DNA of 64,000 bases from Cupriavidus basilensis (GCF_000876015.1 NZ_BBQM01000027.1:51845-115844); one strand, 5' to 3'; counted from the first letter of the stretch, positions 25,104-33,588 are shown. Notes: a model not told the origin generated them from the letters alone. A program made the numbers and translations.

Positions 25104-25793
25104 ATGACGCAGCAGACGACGCCGCAGCCCGGCGCTGGCGACCTCAGCCAGACTTTCATCCGTTTTGCGCTGGACGCCGGCGTGCTGTCCTTCGGCGAAT
25201 TCGTGACCAAGGCAGGGCGCAAGTCGCCGTACTTCTTCAACGCGGGCCTGTTCAACCAGGGTGCGATGCTGGGCCAGGTGGCGCAATTCTATGCGAAAAC
25301 CCTGCTGGCCTCGGGCGTGGACTTCGACGTGCTGTTCGGGCCGGCCTACAAGGGCATCACGCTGGCCTCGGCCACCGCGGTGGCGCTGTCCGGCCTCGGG
25401 CGTGACGTGGGCTTCGCCTACAACCGCAAGGAAGCCAAGGACCACGGCGAGGGCGGCACGCTGGTCGGCGCCAAGCTCAAGGGCAAGGTGGTGATCGTCG
25501 ACGACGTGATCTCGGCCGGCACCTCGGTGCGCGAATCGATGCAGATGATCCGCGCGGCCGGCGCCGAGCCCGCCGCGGTGCTGATCGCGCTCGACCGCAT
25601 GGAGAAAAGCGGCACCGCCGAGCAGGTCGGCACCCATTCCGCAGTGCAGGATGTACAGCGCGAATATGGCGTGCCCGTCATCTCGATCGCCAGCCTCAAG
25701 GATCTGCTCGCCTACCTGGACGCCTCCCGCGATCCCGCGCTGAGCGCCTCGCGCGAGGCCGTGGCTGCCTATCGCCAGCGCTACGGCGTATAG
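25104..25793 (+). CDS. pyrE: orotate phosphoribosyltransferase
   Basis: 229 residues. Converts orotate and PRPP to OMP in pyrimidine synthesis. FVTKAGRKSPYFFNAG binds orotate, AYNRKEAKDHGEGG is the mobile catalytic loop (Lys), and VVIVDDVISAGTS is the PRPP motif. ATG 25104 follows AGAGAAAAG. Alone on its transcript, divergent from xthA. Confidence 0.97.
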   Translation: MTQQTTPQPGAGDLSQTFIRFALDAGVLSFGEFVTKAGRKSPYFFNAGLFNQGAMLGQVAQFYAKTLLASGVDFDVLFGPAYKGITLASATAVALSGLGRDVGFAYNRKEAKDHGEGGTLVGAKLKGKVVIVDDVISAGTSVRESMQMIRAAGAEPAAVLIALDRMEKSGTAEQVGTHSAVQDVQREYGVPVISIASLKDLLAYLDASRDPALSASREAVAAYRQRYGV

Positions 25794-25972
25794 TCTGGGA
25801 TCTGTTGCCCGCTGCATTGCAAAGCTTTGTCGCAATGCAGCAGATGACGGGAACCGCGCGGAAAATTCGCCGGTCTGACTGATCTCGCCGGCCGGCCGGG
25901 ACCGCCCGCCGCCAGCGATTCGCCTTGCCGCCCGGCAGGGCGGCGCAGCATCTCTTCAGGAGGTTAGCTGGC

Positions 25973-26713
25973 ATGGACATCAAGACGATCCGCGAGCAGG
26001 CATTCGCCATGCCGCTTACCAGTCCGGCCTATCCGATGGGCCCGTACCGCTTCATCCATCGGGAATTCTTCATCATCACCTACCGTACCGATCCCGCGCT
26101 GCTGCGCGCGGTGGTGCCGGAACCGCTGGAGATCGCCGACGCGGTGGTCAACTACGAGTTCATCCGCATGCCGGACTCCACCGGCTTCGGCGACTACACC
26201 GAATCGGGCCAGGTGATTCCCGTCACCTACCAGGGCAAGCCCGCCACCTACACCCACGCCATGTACCTCGACGACCATCCGCCGCTGGCGGGCGGGCGCG
26301 AGCTGTGGGGCTTCCCGAAGAAACTCGCCAGCCCCAGGCTGGAGGTCCACACCGACACCCTGGTCGGCACGCTCGACTACGGCCCGGTGCGCGTGGCCAC
26401 CGGCACGATGGGCTACAAGCACCGCGAGCTCGACAAGGACGCGCTCGGCCTGTCGCTCTCCACCACGCCGAACTACCTGCTCAAGGTCATTCCGCACGTG
26501 GACGGCAGCCCGCGCATCTGCGAGCTGGTGTGCTACTTCCTCAAGGACGTGGAGATGAAGGGCGCCTGGACCGGCCCGGCCGCGCTGTCGCTGTCGCCGC
26601 ACGCGCTGGCGCCGGTGTCCGCGCTGCCGGTGCTGGAGGTGCTCGGCGCGAAGCATTTCGTGGCCGACCTCACGCTCGGACTGGGCGAGGTGGTGTTCGA
26701 TTACCTGGCCTGA
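25973..26713 (+). CDS. adc: acetoacetate decarboxylase
   Basis: 246 residues. Decarboxylates acetoacetate to acetone and CO2. The active-site motif GFPKK carries the Schiff-base Lys (116) and its neighbouring Lys (117) that lowers its pKa; ELWGFPKKLASP and the Glu/Arg-containing EFIRMPDSTGFGDY are also conserved. A strong AGGAGG site precedes ATG 25973. 3-hydroxybutyrate dehydrogenase follows after 123 bp, which together with a patatin-like gene suggests ketone-body or polyhydroxybutyrate metabolism. Some Adc-fold proteins have other substrates, but the Lys pair supports the decarboxylase. Confidence 0.92.
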   Translation: MDIKTIREQAFAMPLTSPAYPMGPYRFIHREFFIITYRTDPALLRAVVPEPLEIADAVVNYEFIRMPDSTGFGDYTESGQVIPVTYQGKPATYTHAMYLDDHPPLAGGRELWGFPKKLASPRLEVHTDTLVGTLDYGPVRVATGTMGYKHRELDKDALGLSLSTTPNYLLKVIPHVDGSPRICELVCYFLKDVEMKGAWTGPAALSLSPHALAPVSALPVLEVLGAKHFVADLTLGLGEVVFDYLA

Positions 26714-26836
26714 GCGGCCCGCCCGCCGGCCTTTCGTCTTTCGTTCCTTTCATTTTCTTTCGCTCTTTCCGATCTTCCGCGCACCGCGGGCCTCGCCCGC
26801 CGCGCCCAACCCGCATCAATCACACGAGGTGTCTTC

Positions 26837-27619
26837 ATGAAGCTCCAGGGAAAAACCGCCATCGTCACCGGCGCCGCCAGCGGCATCGGCAAAGCCATCG
26901 CCGACCTGCTGGCCAAGGAGGGCGCGGCGGTCGCCATCGCCGACCTGAATCTCGAGGCCGCGCAGAAAGCCGCCGCCGACATCGAGGCCGCCGGCGGGCG
27001 CGCCATCGCCGTGGCGATGGACGTGACCAACGAGGATGCCGTCAACAACGCCACCGACGAGGTCGCCAGGGTCTTCGGCCATATCGACATCCTGGTCTCG
27101 AACGCCGGCATCCAGATCGTCAACCCGATCCAGAACTACGCGTTCTCCGACTGGAAGAAGATGCAGGCCATCCACGTGGACGGCGCCTTCCTGACCACCA
27201 AGGCCGCGCTCAAGTACATGTACCAGGACAAGCGCGGCGGCACCGTGATCTACATGGGCTCGGTCCATTCGCACGAAGCCTCGCCGCTGAAATCCGCCTA
27301 CGTCGCCGCCAAGCACGCGCTGCTCGGGCTGGCGCGCGTGCTGGCCAAGGAAGGCGCGGAATACAACGTGCGCTCGCACGTGATCTGCCCGGGCTTCGTG
27401 CGCACGCCGCTGGTGGACAAGCAGATCCCCGAGCAGGCCAAGGAACTGGGCATCAGCGAGGAAGAAGTGATCCGCCGCGTGATGCTGGGCGGCACCGTGG
27501 ACGGCGTCTTCACCACCGTGGACGACGTGGCCCAGACCGCGCTGTTCCTGTGCGGGTTCCCGTCGGCGGCGCTGACCGGGCAATCGTTCATCGTCAGCCA
27601 CGGCTGGTATATGCAGTAG
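26837..27619 (+). CDS. bdhA: 3-hydroxybutyrate dehydrogenase
   Basis: 260-residue short-chain dehydrogenase. TGAASGIGKAIAD (NAD loop), NAGIQ, the active-site Ser in MGSVHSHEASP, Tyr-Lys in YVAAKHALLG, and GFVRTPLVDKQIPEQAK are the pattern of (R)-3-hydroxybutyrate dehydrogenases that interconvert 3-hydroxybutyrate and acetoacetate. It sits directly between adc and a patatin gene; a bdhA-patatin pair is also known from Legionella. Its stop codon TAG is the first part of a 115-nt palindromic element. Confidence 0.93.
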   Translation: MKLQGKTAIVTGAASGIGKAIADLLAKEGAAVAIADLNLEAAQKAAADIEAAGGRAIAVAMDVTNEDAVNNATDEVARVFGHIDILVSNAGIQIVNPIQNYAFSDWKKMQAIHVDGAFLTTKAALKYMYQDKRGGTVIYMGSVHSHEASPLKSAYVAAKHALLGLARVLAKEGAEYNVRSHVICPGFVRTPLVDKQIPEQAKELGISEEEVIRRVMLGGTVDGVFTTVDDVAQTALFLCGFPSAALTGQSFIVSHGWYMQ

Positions 27620-27733
27620 GAAGTCGTCTCAAGAAGGTCCTGGCGTCGTTGCGGGGCACGGCAAGTACCAGTCGTACTGTCTGCGGCCCCGCGCCTAGCC
27701 AGGACCGCTTCGCTTCATTTTGAAACAACTTCC
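27619..27733. repeat. 115-nt nested palindromic element
   Basis: Arms nest at four levels: GGAAGT-GT-TCA (27619-27631) with TGA-AC-ACTTCC (27721-27733); GGTCCTGGC (27636-27644) with GCCAGGACC (27698-27706); GCGGGGC (27651-27657) with GCCCCGC (27686-27692); AGTAC (27664-27668) with GTACT (27674-27678). It starts at the last base of the bdhA stop codon and could fold into one long hairpin. Probably a dispersed non-coding element; may also end transcription. Confidence 0.8.
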
Positions 27734-27802
27734 AGGGGCAGCCGGGCGACGCGGTGCCGCGCCGCCGGCAGCCTGAAGGACGAACCAGAGCAAGGAGAGG
27801 CC

Positions 27803-29197
27803 GTGGCAGTAGGACGTCGGCAGAAAGCGGATCAGATGGCAGCGAAGGTCGGGAAAAACGGCGCGCCCGGAGAATCCGGCGCGCCCGGCGCGGCGGCGGC
27901 CGTGGTGGCCGATCCCGCGGCGCCCGCGGTGAAGCGCGCGGCAAAGGCGAAGGCGCCCAAGGCGCCGGAGCCCAACTACCTGCCGCCCGGCGGCTGCGCG
28001 CCGCCCGATCTCGCGCCCCAGGGCGCCGGGCAGAAACGCCCGGTGCATCACGAATACACGGTGCGCGCGCTGGTGCTGCAAGGCGGCGGCGCGCTCGGCT
28101 CCTACCAGGCCGGCGTGTACCAGGGCCTGGCCGAGGCCGGCGTGCAGCCCAACTGGGTGGCGGGCATCTCGATCGGCGCGCTCAACGCCGCGGTCATCGC
28201 CGGCAACGCGCCCGAGCGCCGCGTCGAGCAGTTGCGCGCGTTCTGGGAATACATCTGCCGCCAGCCCTGGCTGCCCAGCCTGCTGCCCTACGAGGCGATC
28301 GCCGAGAGCGCCGTGCACTGGCCCGATCCGGTGCGCGTCTTCTTCGACGGCATCGAGGCCGCCCGCGCCGTGCTCGAAGGCCAGCGCGGCTTCTTCCAGC
28401 CGCGCCTGTGGCCCACGCTGTTCGAGCACCAGGGCGGACCGGGCACCGCCAGCTACTACGACACCTCGCCGCTGAAGTCCACGCTCGAGCGCTTCGCCGA
28501 TTTCGACCGCATCAACCACCAGCACAACGAGATGCGCGTCTCGGTGGGCGCGGTCAACGTGCGCACCGGCAACTTCGCCTATTTCGACAACACCCGCCGC
28601 AAGCTGTCCGCCGAGCATTTCATGGCCTCGGGCGCCCTGCCGCCGGGCTTTCCCGCGGTGGAGATCGACGGCGAGTTCTACTGGGACGGCGGCCTCGTGT
28701 CCAACACGCCGCTGTCCGAGGTGCTGACCGCCCAGCCCCGCCGCGACGCGCTGATCTTCCAGGTCGACCTGTGGAGCGCGCGCGGCAAGCTGCCGCACAA
28801 CCTGCTGGACGTGGCCGAGCGCCAGAAGGACATCCAGTACTCCAGCCGCACCCGCACCATCACCGACTACATGGGCGAGCAGCAGAACTACCGCCGCATG
28901 CTCAGCGAAGTGATGGCGCTGGTGCCGCAGGCGCAGCGCGACAGCGACTGGTACCGCAAGGCAGCCGAATACGCGTGCGACGCGCGGCGCAACGTGATCC
29001 AGCTCATCTACCGCGACAAGACCTTCGAGGGCAATGCCAAGGATTACCAGTTCGGTCTGCTGACCATGAACGAGCACTGGACCAGCGGGCTGGACGACAT
29101 CCGCGAGACGCTCAAGCATCCGGAATGGCTGGCGATGCCGACGCACGAGCGGCCGTTCGTCACGCATGATATTCATCGGGGGAATGGGGGGGCGTGA
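27803..29197 (+). CDS. patatin-like phospholipase with C-terminal DUF3734-type region
   Basis: 464 residues, GTG start at 27803 with AAGGAGAGG before it. After a low-complexity Ala/Lys/Pro N-terminus (residues 1-75), the patatin domain shows LQGGGALGSYQAGV (oxyanion hole), GISIGALNAA (catalytic Ser in GxSxG) and WDGGLVSNTPL (catalytic Asp). The C-terminal 170 residues (YSSRTRTITDYMGEQQNYRR, DYQFGLLTMNEHW) belong to the extension seen in patatins paired with bdhA. Likely an acyl hydrolase for phospholipid or polyhydroxybutyrate granule surface; substrate not established. Third gene of the adc-bdhA cluster, but separated from bdhA by the palindromic element. Confidence 0.88.
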   Translation: MAVGRRQKADQMAAKVGKNGAPGESGAPGAAAAVVADPAAPAVKRAAKAKAPKAPEPNYLPPGGCAPPDLAPQGAGQKRPVHHEYTVRALVLQGGGALGSYQAGVYQGLAEAGVQPNWVAGISIGALNAAVIAGNAPERRVEQLRAFWEYICRQPWLPSLLPYEAIAESAVHWPDPVRVFFDGIEAARAVLEGQRGFFQPRLWPTLFEHQGGPGTASYYDTSPLKSTLERFADFDRINHQHNEMRVSVGAVNVRTGNFAYFDNTRRKLSAEHFMASGALPPGFPAVEIDGEFYWDGGLVSNTPLSEVLTAQPRRDALIFQVDLWSARGKLPHNLLDVAERQKDIQYSSRTRTITDYMGEQQNYRRMLSEVMALVPQAQRDSDWYRKAAEYACDARRNVIQLIYRDKTFEGNAKDYQFGLLTMNEHWTSGLDDIRETLKHPEWLAMPTHERPFVTHDIHRGNGGA

Positions 29198-29212
29198 TTG
29201 GGTTTTTGGTTT

Positions 29213-29292
29213 CCTTGTTCGGGCTGTTGTGGGCCTTGAGGCTCGGGCGGTTTTGGTGCTTGAACCCAAAGGCTGTATGACATCCCCGCTGC
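29213..29292 (+). repeat. dispersed 80-bp repeat, copy 1
   Basis: About 95% identical to 63920-64000 at the right edge of the window, with a 1-bp indel near 29251. It begins 16 bp after the patatin stop, and copy 2 also follows directly after a plus-strand gene. Confidence 0.9.
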
Positions 29293-29307
29293 GCGGGGCT
29301 GCCAGTC

Positions 29308-29332
29308 ACTTTCTTTTGTCTGAAAAGAAAGT
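29308..29332. repeat. palindrome with 10-bp perfect arms, copy A
   Basis: ACTTTCTTTT-GTCTG-AAAAGAAAGT. Its inverted relative is at 29877-29901. Similar CTTTCTTTT/AAAAGAAAG hairpins are, as I recall, scattered in spacers of Burkholderiales genomes. Confidence 0.85.
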
Positions 29333-29876
29333 AACCAAAGAAAGCAGACCCCTTGCAGGGGGGCTGGGCGCTCAGACTTTATGGCTGGTGCTGGATTCGT
29401 GGTGCGGTCTGTGGCTTCGATGAGGCTGCTGACGCTACCGGTTTGCTTGCCTGCGGCGTCGCAAACGAAATTGGATTCGTGGTGGCGCTGCATGATGGCG
29501 GAGGTCCAGGCCCTTCGGGCTGCTGCCGCGACCGGGGCGGAGGGGATCGTCATAGGGGCGGTGCTGGTTTCGTGGTGGGCGCGGTGGCCCCAAGAGTACC
29601 CGCCAACACCCGCGCCCCGGTCCACCACGCCCACCACGAAAACACGAGGGTGCTATATCGTGGCAGCCCAAACCGGTAACGGCAGATGGCCGAGCAAGCA
29701 GTGCACTCGCCATCATAGGTCTGACCACGAAACCAACACCGCCAGCAAAGTCGTGGCCGCCCGCACCGGTACCGGCAGGATACAAACAGAACCACCGCCC
29801 CCACCACGAAACCACCAACAACCAGAAACCCCAACGTTTCTGCCCCTGCCGGCCAGGCAGTCCGCTTTCTTGGCCT

Positions 29877-29901
29877 ACTTTCTTTTCGGACAAAAGAAAG
29901 T
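29877..29901. repeat. palindrome with 10-bp perfect arms, copy B
   Basis: ACTTTCTTTT-CGGAC-AAAAGAAAGT. The flanking sequence (29860-29910) read in reverse complement matches the flank of copy A over about 45 bp (for example GAAAGC-GAC after the palindrome), so the two bracket the repeat region in inverted orientation. Confidence 0.8.
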
Positions 29902-29921
29902 AGGTCGCTCCGGAGGAGCGA

Positions 29922-30022
29922 AAGCCTTTGACTTTGAAGTTGACGTTCAGTAGTTGACCTTAAGCCTTTGACTTTGAAGTTAAAGCCTTTGACTTTAAAG
30001 TTAAGCCTTTAGACTTTTAAAA
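29922..30022. repeat. AT-rich tandem repeat of about 20 bp, four units
   Basis: Units start at 29922, 29962, 29983 and 30003 with AAGCCTTTGACTTTGAAGTT or close variants; the first is followed by 20 bp of diverged sequence. The composition contrasts sharply with the surrounding high-GC DNA. The array ends just before the ppk2 stop. Confidence 0.85.
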
Positions 30023-30035
30023 ATCTTCAAAAAAA

Positions 30036-30845
30036 TCAAACCACCTTCAATTTCCCTAACCCCGGATCCCCTGCCGGATAAGCCGGCTTCAACCTCGAAA
30101 AAACATCAAACACAATCTCCGCCACCATCAGGTTTCGATGCGTCTTGGAATTCGCCGGCACGATGTACCAGGGCGCTTCCGGCGTGCTGGTCGCGGCGAT
30201 CGCCGCCTCGTAGGCGGTCATGTAGCTCTTCCAGTACTGCCGTTCCTCCAGGTCCCGCGGATCGAACTTCCAGTGTTTCTGCGGATCGGCCAGCCGTGAC
30301 TCCAGGCGGGCTTTCTGCTCGTCCTTGGTAATGTGCAGGAAGCACTTGACGATGGTCGTGCCGGTTTCCATCAGCAGCGTCTCGAACGCGCGCAATTGCT
30401 TGTAGCGCCGCTCGCATTCGTCTTCGTCGATCCACTCGTGCACGCGCGTGATCAGCACGTCTTCGTAGTGGCTGCGGTTGAACACCACGATCTCGCCGGC
30501 GCGCGGGACCTGCGCGTGGATGCGCCACAGGTAGTCGTGCGCGAGCTCTTCAGCGGTGGGGGACTTGAAGCTGACCACGCGGATGCCCAGCGGGTCGAAG
30601 CTGCGGAATACGCCGCGCACGGTGCCGTCCTTGCCGGCGGTGTCCATGCCCTGCAGCACGATCAGCAGCTTGCGCCGGTGCTCGGCATAGAAGACGTCCT
30701 GCTGCAGGTCGAGCTCGGTGCTCAGCTCGGAGATGCGCGCCAGGTCGGCGGCCTTGTCGCCGCTGGACAGCGGCTTGGCGCCTGGGTCGAAGTCGGCCAG
30801 GCGGAAGTTCTTGCCGGAGGTGATGCGGAAGTCGGCGAGGGGCAT
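30036..30845 (-). CDS. ppk2: polyphosphate kinase 2 family phosphotransferase
   Basis: 269 residues. Transfers phosphate between polyphosphate and nucleotides. Walker A-like GMDTAGKDGT, Walker B-like IVVFNRSHYEDVL with the DYLWRIHAQVPR lid before it, and HITKDEQKARL after it, are the one-domain PPK2 signature. The wording resembles class III enzymes that phosphorylate AMP and ADP, but the class is an inference. ATG 30845 is preferred over GTG 30851 because GGAG sits five bases upstream. Downstream lies the AT-rich tandem repeat. Cupriavidus species carry several PPK2 paralogues, linked with polyphosphate storage. Confidence 0.92.
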   Translation of the reverse strand: MPLADFRITSGKNFRLADFDPGAKPLSSGDKAADLARISELSTELDLQQDVFYAEHRRKLLIVLQGMDTAGKDGTVRGVFRSFDPLGIRVVSFKSPTAEELAHDYLWRIHAQVPRAGEIVVFNRSHYEDVLITRVHEWIDEDECERRYKQLRAFETLLMETGTTIVKCFLHITKDEQKARLESRLADPQKHWKFDPRDLEERQYWKSYMTAYEAAIAATSTPEAPWYIVPANSKTHRNLMVAEIVFDVFSRLKPAYPAGDPGLGKLKVV

Positions 30846-30893
30846 TGGCACTCCATCGGGGGCGCGGCCCGGGCGGGCCGCAATCCCCTATGG

Positions 30894-31760
30894 TCAGGCA
30901 GGTAGCCGCTCCAGGTCAATGCTGCCCTCGAACACGGTGGTGGCCGGGCCGGTCATGCGCACCGGCTCGCCTTCGCCGTCCCAGGCGATGGTGAGGTCGC
31001 CGCCGTGGGTGTGGACCACCACCGGCGAGTCCAGCAGGCCGCGGCGGATGCCGGCCACCACCGCCGCGCAGGCGCCCGTGCCGCAGGCCAGCGTCTCGCC
31101 GGCGCCGCGCTCGAACACGCGCAGGCGCACGGTGTGGCGCGCCAGCACCTGCATGAAGCCGGCGTTGACGCGGTTGGGGAAGCTCGGGTGATGCTCGATG
31201 ACGGGGCCGTCCTCCAGCACCGGGAAGGCCTCGGTGTCGTCCACCACCTGCACCGCGTGCGGGTTGCCCATCGACACGGCGGAGATCCATGCCGTGCGGC
31301 CGTTGACCTCGAGGCCGTACAGCGTGTCGCGGCCTTCGCCGCGCGTGGGCAGGCCCTCGGCGCGGAATGGCACGCGCGCCGGCTCGAGCTCGGGCGCGCC
31401 CATGTCGACCGTGACCTGGCCGTCGTCCTGCAGCGTCAGCGTGATCACGCCGTTCATGACCTGCACGCGCACCGAGCGCTTGTCGGTCAGGCCGCGCTCG
31501 GTGACGAAGCGCACGAAGCAGCGCGCGCCGTTGCCGCAGTGCTCCACCTCGCCGCCGTCGGCGTTGAAGATGCGGTAGCGGAAATCGACGTCGTCGCGGG
31601 TGGGCTTCTCGACCACCAGGATCTGGTCGGCGCCCACGCCGAAATGCCGGCTGGCGAGCGCGCGCCACTGCGCGGGCGTCAGGTTCAGGGTCTGGTGGAT
31701 GCCGTCGAGCACGACGAAGTCGTTGCCGGCGCCGTGCATCTTGGTGAACTGGAGTCTCAT
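30894..31760 (-). CDS. dapF: diaminopimelate epimerase
   Basis: 288 residues. Interconverts LL- and meso-diaminopimelate for lysine and peptidoglycan synthesis. The two active-site cysteines lie in EHCGNGARCF and ETLACGTGACA; KMHGAGNDFVVLD begins the protein and SMGNPHAV and VNAGFMQV are conserved. It is transcribed between the acyltransferase genes (upstream) and ppk2 (downstream) on the same strand, with gaps of 62 and 48 bp, so a common transcript is possible. Confidence 0.98.
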   Translation of the reverse strand: MRLQFTKMHGAGNDFVVLDGIHQTLNLTPAQWRALASRHFGVGADQILVVEKPTRDDVDFRYRIFNADGGEVEHCGNGARCFVRFVTERGLTDKRSVRVQVMNGVITLTLQDDGQVTVDMGAPELEPARVPFRAEGLPTRGEGRDTLYGLEVNGRTAWISAVSMGNPHAVQVVDDTEAFPVLEDGPVIEHHPSFPNRVNAGFMQVLARHTVRLRVFERGAGETLACGTGACAAVVAGIRRGLLDSPVVVHTHGGDLTIAWDGEGEPVRMTGPATTVFEGSIDLERLPA

Positions 31761-31822
31761 GGTGCGATTGTATGCCTGGCCGGGCGCGCGTGCATGGCGC
31801 GCCGCGGGCCGTGTCGGTAGTG

Positions 31823-32716
31823 TCAGTAGATCTCGGGCTCGCCCGGCGGGCGGTGCTTGAAGCGCTTGTGCACCCAGTAATACTCGGCGATGCGCGGGCG
31901 GATGCAGTCCTCGAAGAAGGCGTTCATGCGCCGCGTGTCGTCGGTCACGCTGTCGCCGGGATAGTCTTCCCAGGCCGGCAGGATGTGCAGCACGTAGCCC
32001 TGGTAGCCGGGCAGCATCTCGGTGTAGATCGGCACCACCCTGGCGCCGGTCAGCCGCGCCAGGCGCGACACCGAGGTCAGCGTCAGCGCCTGCACGCCGA
32101 AGAACGGCACGAACTCGGAGTCGCGCTCGCCGAAGTCCATGTCGGCGATCAGCTGCAGCGCCTCGCCCTTGCGCAGGCAGCGGATGATGTCGCGCGCGCT
32201 GTCGTTGCGGGCGATCATGTTGGCGCCGAAGCGCCCGCGCGCGTGCTTGAGGAAGCCGTCGAACAGGTCGTTCTTCTGCTTGGTGTAGAGCGAGGCGCCC
32301 GAGCGCCCCACGTGGTCGCGCAGGTGGATGGTCAGGCGGATCGCGCCGGCCTCCACGCCCGACAGGTGCAGCGTGACCAGGATGTGCGGCTTGCCGTCGA
32401 GCGCCACCAGGTCGGCGTGGTCCTCGATGCGGACCCAGCGGCGCATCTGCTTCTCGCTGCCGGTCCAGAAGATGCCGCGCTCGGCGAAGCTGCGGAACAC
32501 GGTGCGGAAGGTCTGGCGCGACAGCGCCTCGATCTCGGCCTCGCTGCGCTCGGGGAAGCTCAGGCGCAGGTTGGTCTGCACCACGCCGCGGCGGCTGCTC
32601 GGAAACAGGTAGAGCAGGCTGCCCAGCGCTTCGCCGAAGCGCGCCACCAGCGGATAGGGCAGCTTGCCCAGCACGGTCAGCAGGGCAATGCCCAGCCAGG
32701 TAAAGATACGGCTCAT
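31823..32716 (-). CDS. lpxL: LpxL/HtrB-family lipid A acyltransferase
   Basis: 297 residues. Membrane-anchored enzyme that adds a secondary acyl chain from acyl-ACP to Kdo-lipid A. An N-terminal hydrophobic helix is followed by the catalytic HX4E motif (HLSGVE), DMDFGERDSEFVPFFG and LARLTGARVVPIYTEM. KRFKHRPPGEPEIY at the end is typical for the beta-proteobacterial LpxL/HtrB group. Only 5 bp separate it from the upstream paralogue, so they are co-translated. Which acyl position each enzyme modifies cannot be read from sequence. Confidence 0.92.
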   Translation of the reverse strand: MSRIFTWLGIALLTVLGKLPYPLVARFGEALGSLLYLFPSSRRGVVQTNLRLSFPERSEAEIEALSRQTFRTVFRSFAERGIFWTGSEKQMRRWVRIEDHADLVALDGKPHILVTLHLSGVEAGAIRLTIHLRDHVGRSGASLYTKQKNDLFDGFLKHARGRFGANMIARNDSARDIIRCLRKGEALQLIADMDFGERDSEFVPFFGVQALTLTSVSRLARLTGARVVPIYTEMLPGYQGYVLHILPAWEDYPGDSVTDDTRRMNAFFEDCIRPRIAEYYWVHKRFKHRPPGEPEIY

Positions 32717-32721
32717 CTGTT

Positions 32722-33588
32722 CTAGTTGGGAAGCGGCGCCGGTGCGGGAGGAGCCTCGGCGCCGCGCGGTTGCTTGTATCGGTTGTAGCCCCACAGGTAC
32801 TGCGTGGGCGCCGCCTCGACCAGGGCCTCGATGGCCTGGTTGAGCACGGCGGCGGCGGCGGCCGGGTCGGCCGGCAGCGGCTCCTCGATCACCTGCATGT
32901 GACCGCGGAAGCCGGCGCCGCGCGGCAGGCGCTCGGCGAAGATCGCCGCGATCGGCGAGCCGGTGTGCTGCTGCAGGCGCTGCACCAGCGTCATGGTGTA
33001 GGCCGGCTTGCCGAAGAACGGCGCCCACGCGCCTTCGCCGCCGGGCGGCACCTGGTCGGGCAGGATGCCGACCGCCTCGCCGCGCTTGAGCGCCTTGAGC
33101 AGCATGCGCACGCCGCGCGGCTCGGCCGGCGCCATCGCCAGGTTATGGCGCGTGCGCATCTTGAGGATCCAGGCGCGCAGCCACGGCTGGTGCGGCGGCT
33201 TGTAGAGCGCGGTGACCGGATGCCGCAGCGCGAACGCCTGCGGCAGCACCTCGAAGCAGCCCAGGTGCGGCACCAGGATGATGAGCCCGCGCTCCTGCGC
33301 CATCAGCCGGTCCAGCTCCGGCCACAGCGGGCCGGCAAAGCCGTACATGCGCCCGGGCGGGTTGCGGCGGCACCAGAAATACGGCATTTCCAGGATCATG
33401 CGGCCGGTCGCGCGCGCGGCCTCGGCCAGCGTGGCGGCGTCCGCGCGCGGATAGGCCTGGCGCAGGTGGGCGGTCAGCCGGGTGCCGTAGCGTCCCGGCA
33501 GGCGCGCCGCCAGCAGGCCCAGCGCACCGCCGGCGGCGTGCAGCCACGACAGCGGCAGGCGGGAAATCAGCCAGAACAAAAAGGTCAT
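32722..33588 (-). CDS. second LpxL/LpxM-family acyltransferase
   Basis: 288 residues, paralogue of the next gene. Motifs: N-terminal helix FLFWLISRLPLSWLHAAG, catalytic HX4E in HLGCFE, LPDQVPPGGEGAWAPFFG and PTQYLWGYNRYK. The tail is Pro/Ala-rich. Family members are lipid A secondary acyltransferases (LpxL/LpxM); the PPGGEG loop resembles that of the minor branch annotated simply as lysophospholipid acyltransferase. Divergent from metK with 382 bp in between that hold the metK riboswitch. Confidence 0.88.
   Translation of the reverse strand: MTFLFWLISRLPLSWLHAAGGALGLLAARLPGRYGTRLTAHLRQAYPRADAATLAEAARATGRMILEMPYFWCRRNPPGRMYGFAGPLWPELDRLMAQERGLIILVPHLGCFEVLPQAFALRHPVTALYKPPHQPWLRAWILKMRTRHNLAMAPAEPRGVRMLLKALKRGEAVGILPDQVPPGGEGAWAPFFGKPAYTMTLVQRLQQHTGSPIAAIFAERLPRGAGFRGHMQVIEEPLPADPAAAAAVLNQAIEALVEAAPTQYLWGYNRYKQPRGAEAPPAPAPLPN

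Larger units (their letters stand above)
29198..30035. repeat. 840-bp non-coding region built from several repeats
   Basis: No credible gene. From left: an 80-bp dispersed element (29213-29292), a palindrome (29308-29332), several copies of a GGWTTCGTGGTGG-like module (near 29393, 29473, 29567 in plus sense; near 29630, 29723, 29805 in minus sense), three ACCGGT-centred modules (near 29440, 29670, 29770), a second palindrome in opposite sense (29877-29901) and a 20-bp tandem repeat (29922-30022). Outer parts (about 29300-29350 and 29860-29910) are inverted copies of each other. Open frames here are Trp/Val- or Pro/Thr-rich translations of the repeats and lack ribosome sites. Confidence 0.8.

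Noticed and set aside
29381..29953. Open frames of 90-190 codons on both strands in the repeat region
   Set aside because: They are translations of the repeat modules, lack ribosome sites and have odd Trp/Val or Pro/Thr composition.
29198..30035. Insertion sequence or CRISPR array
   Set aside because: No transposase frame, and repeats are neither regular nor spaced by unique 30-40-bp spacers.
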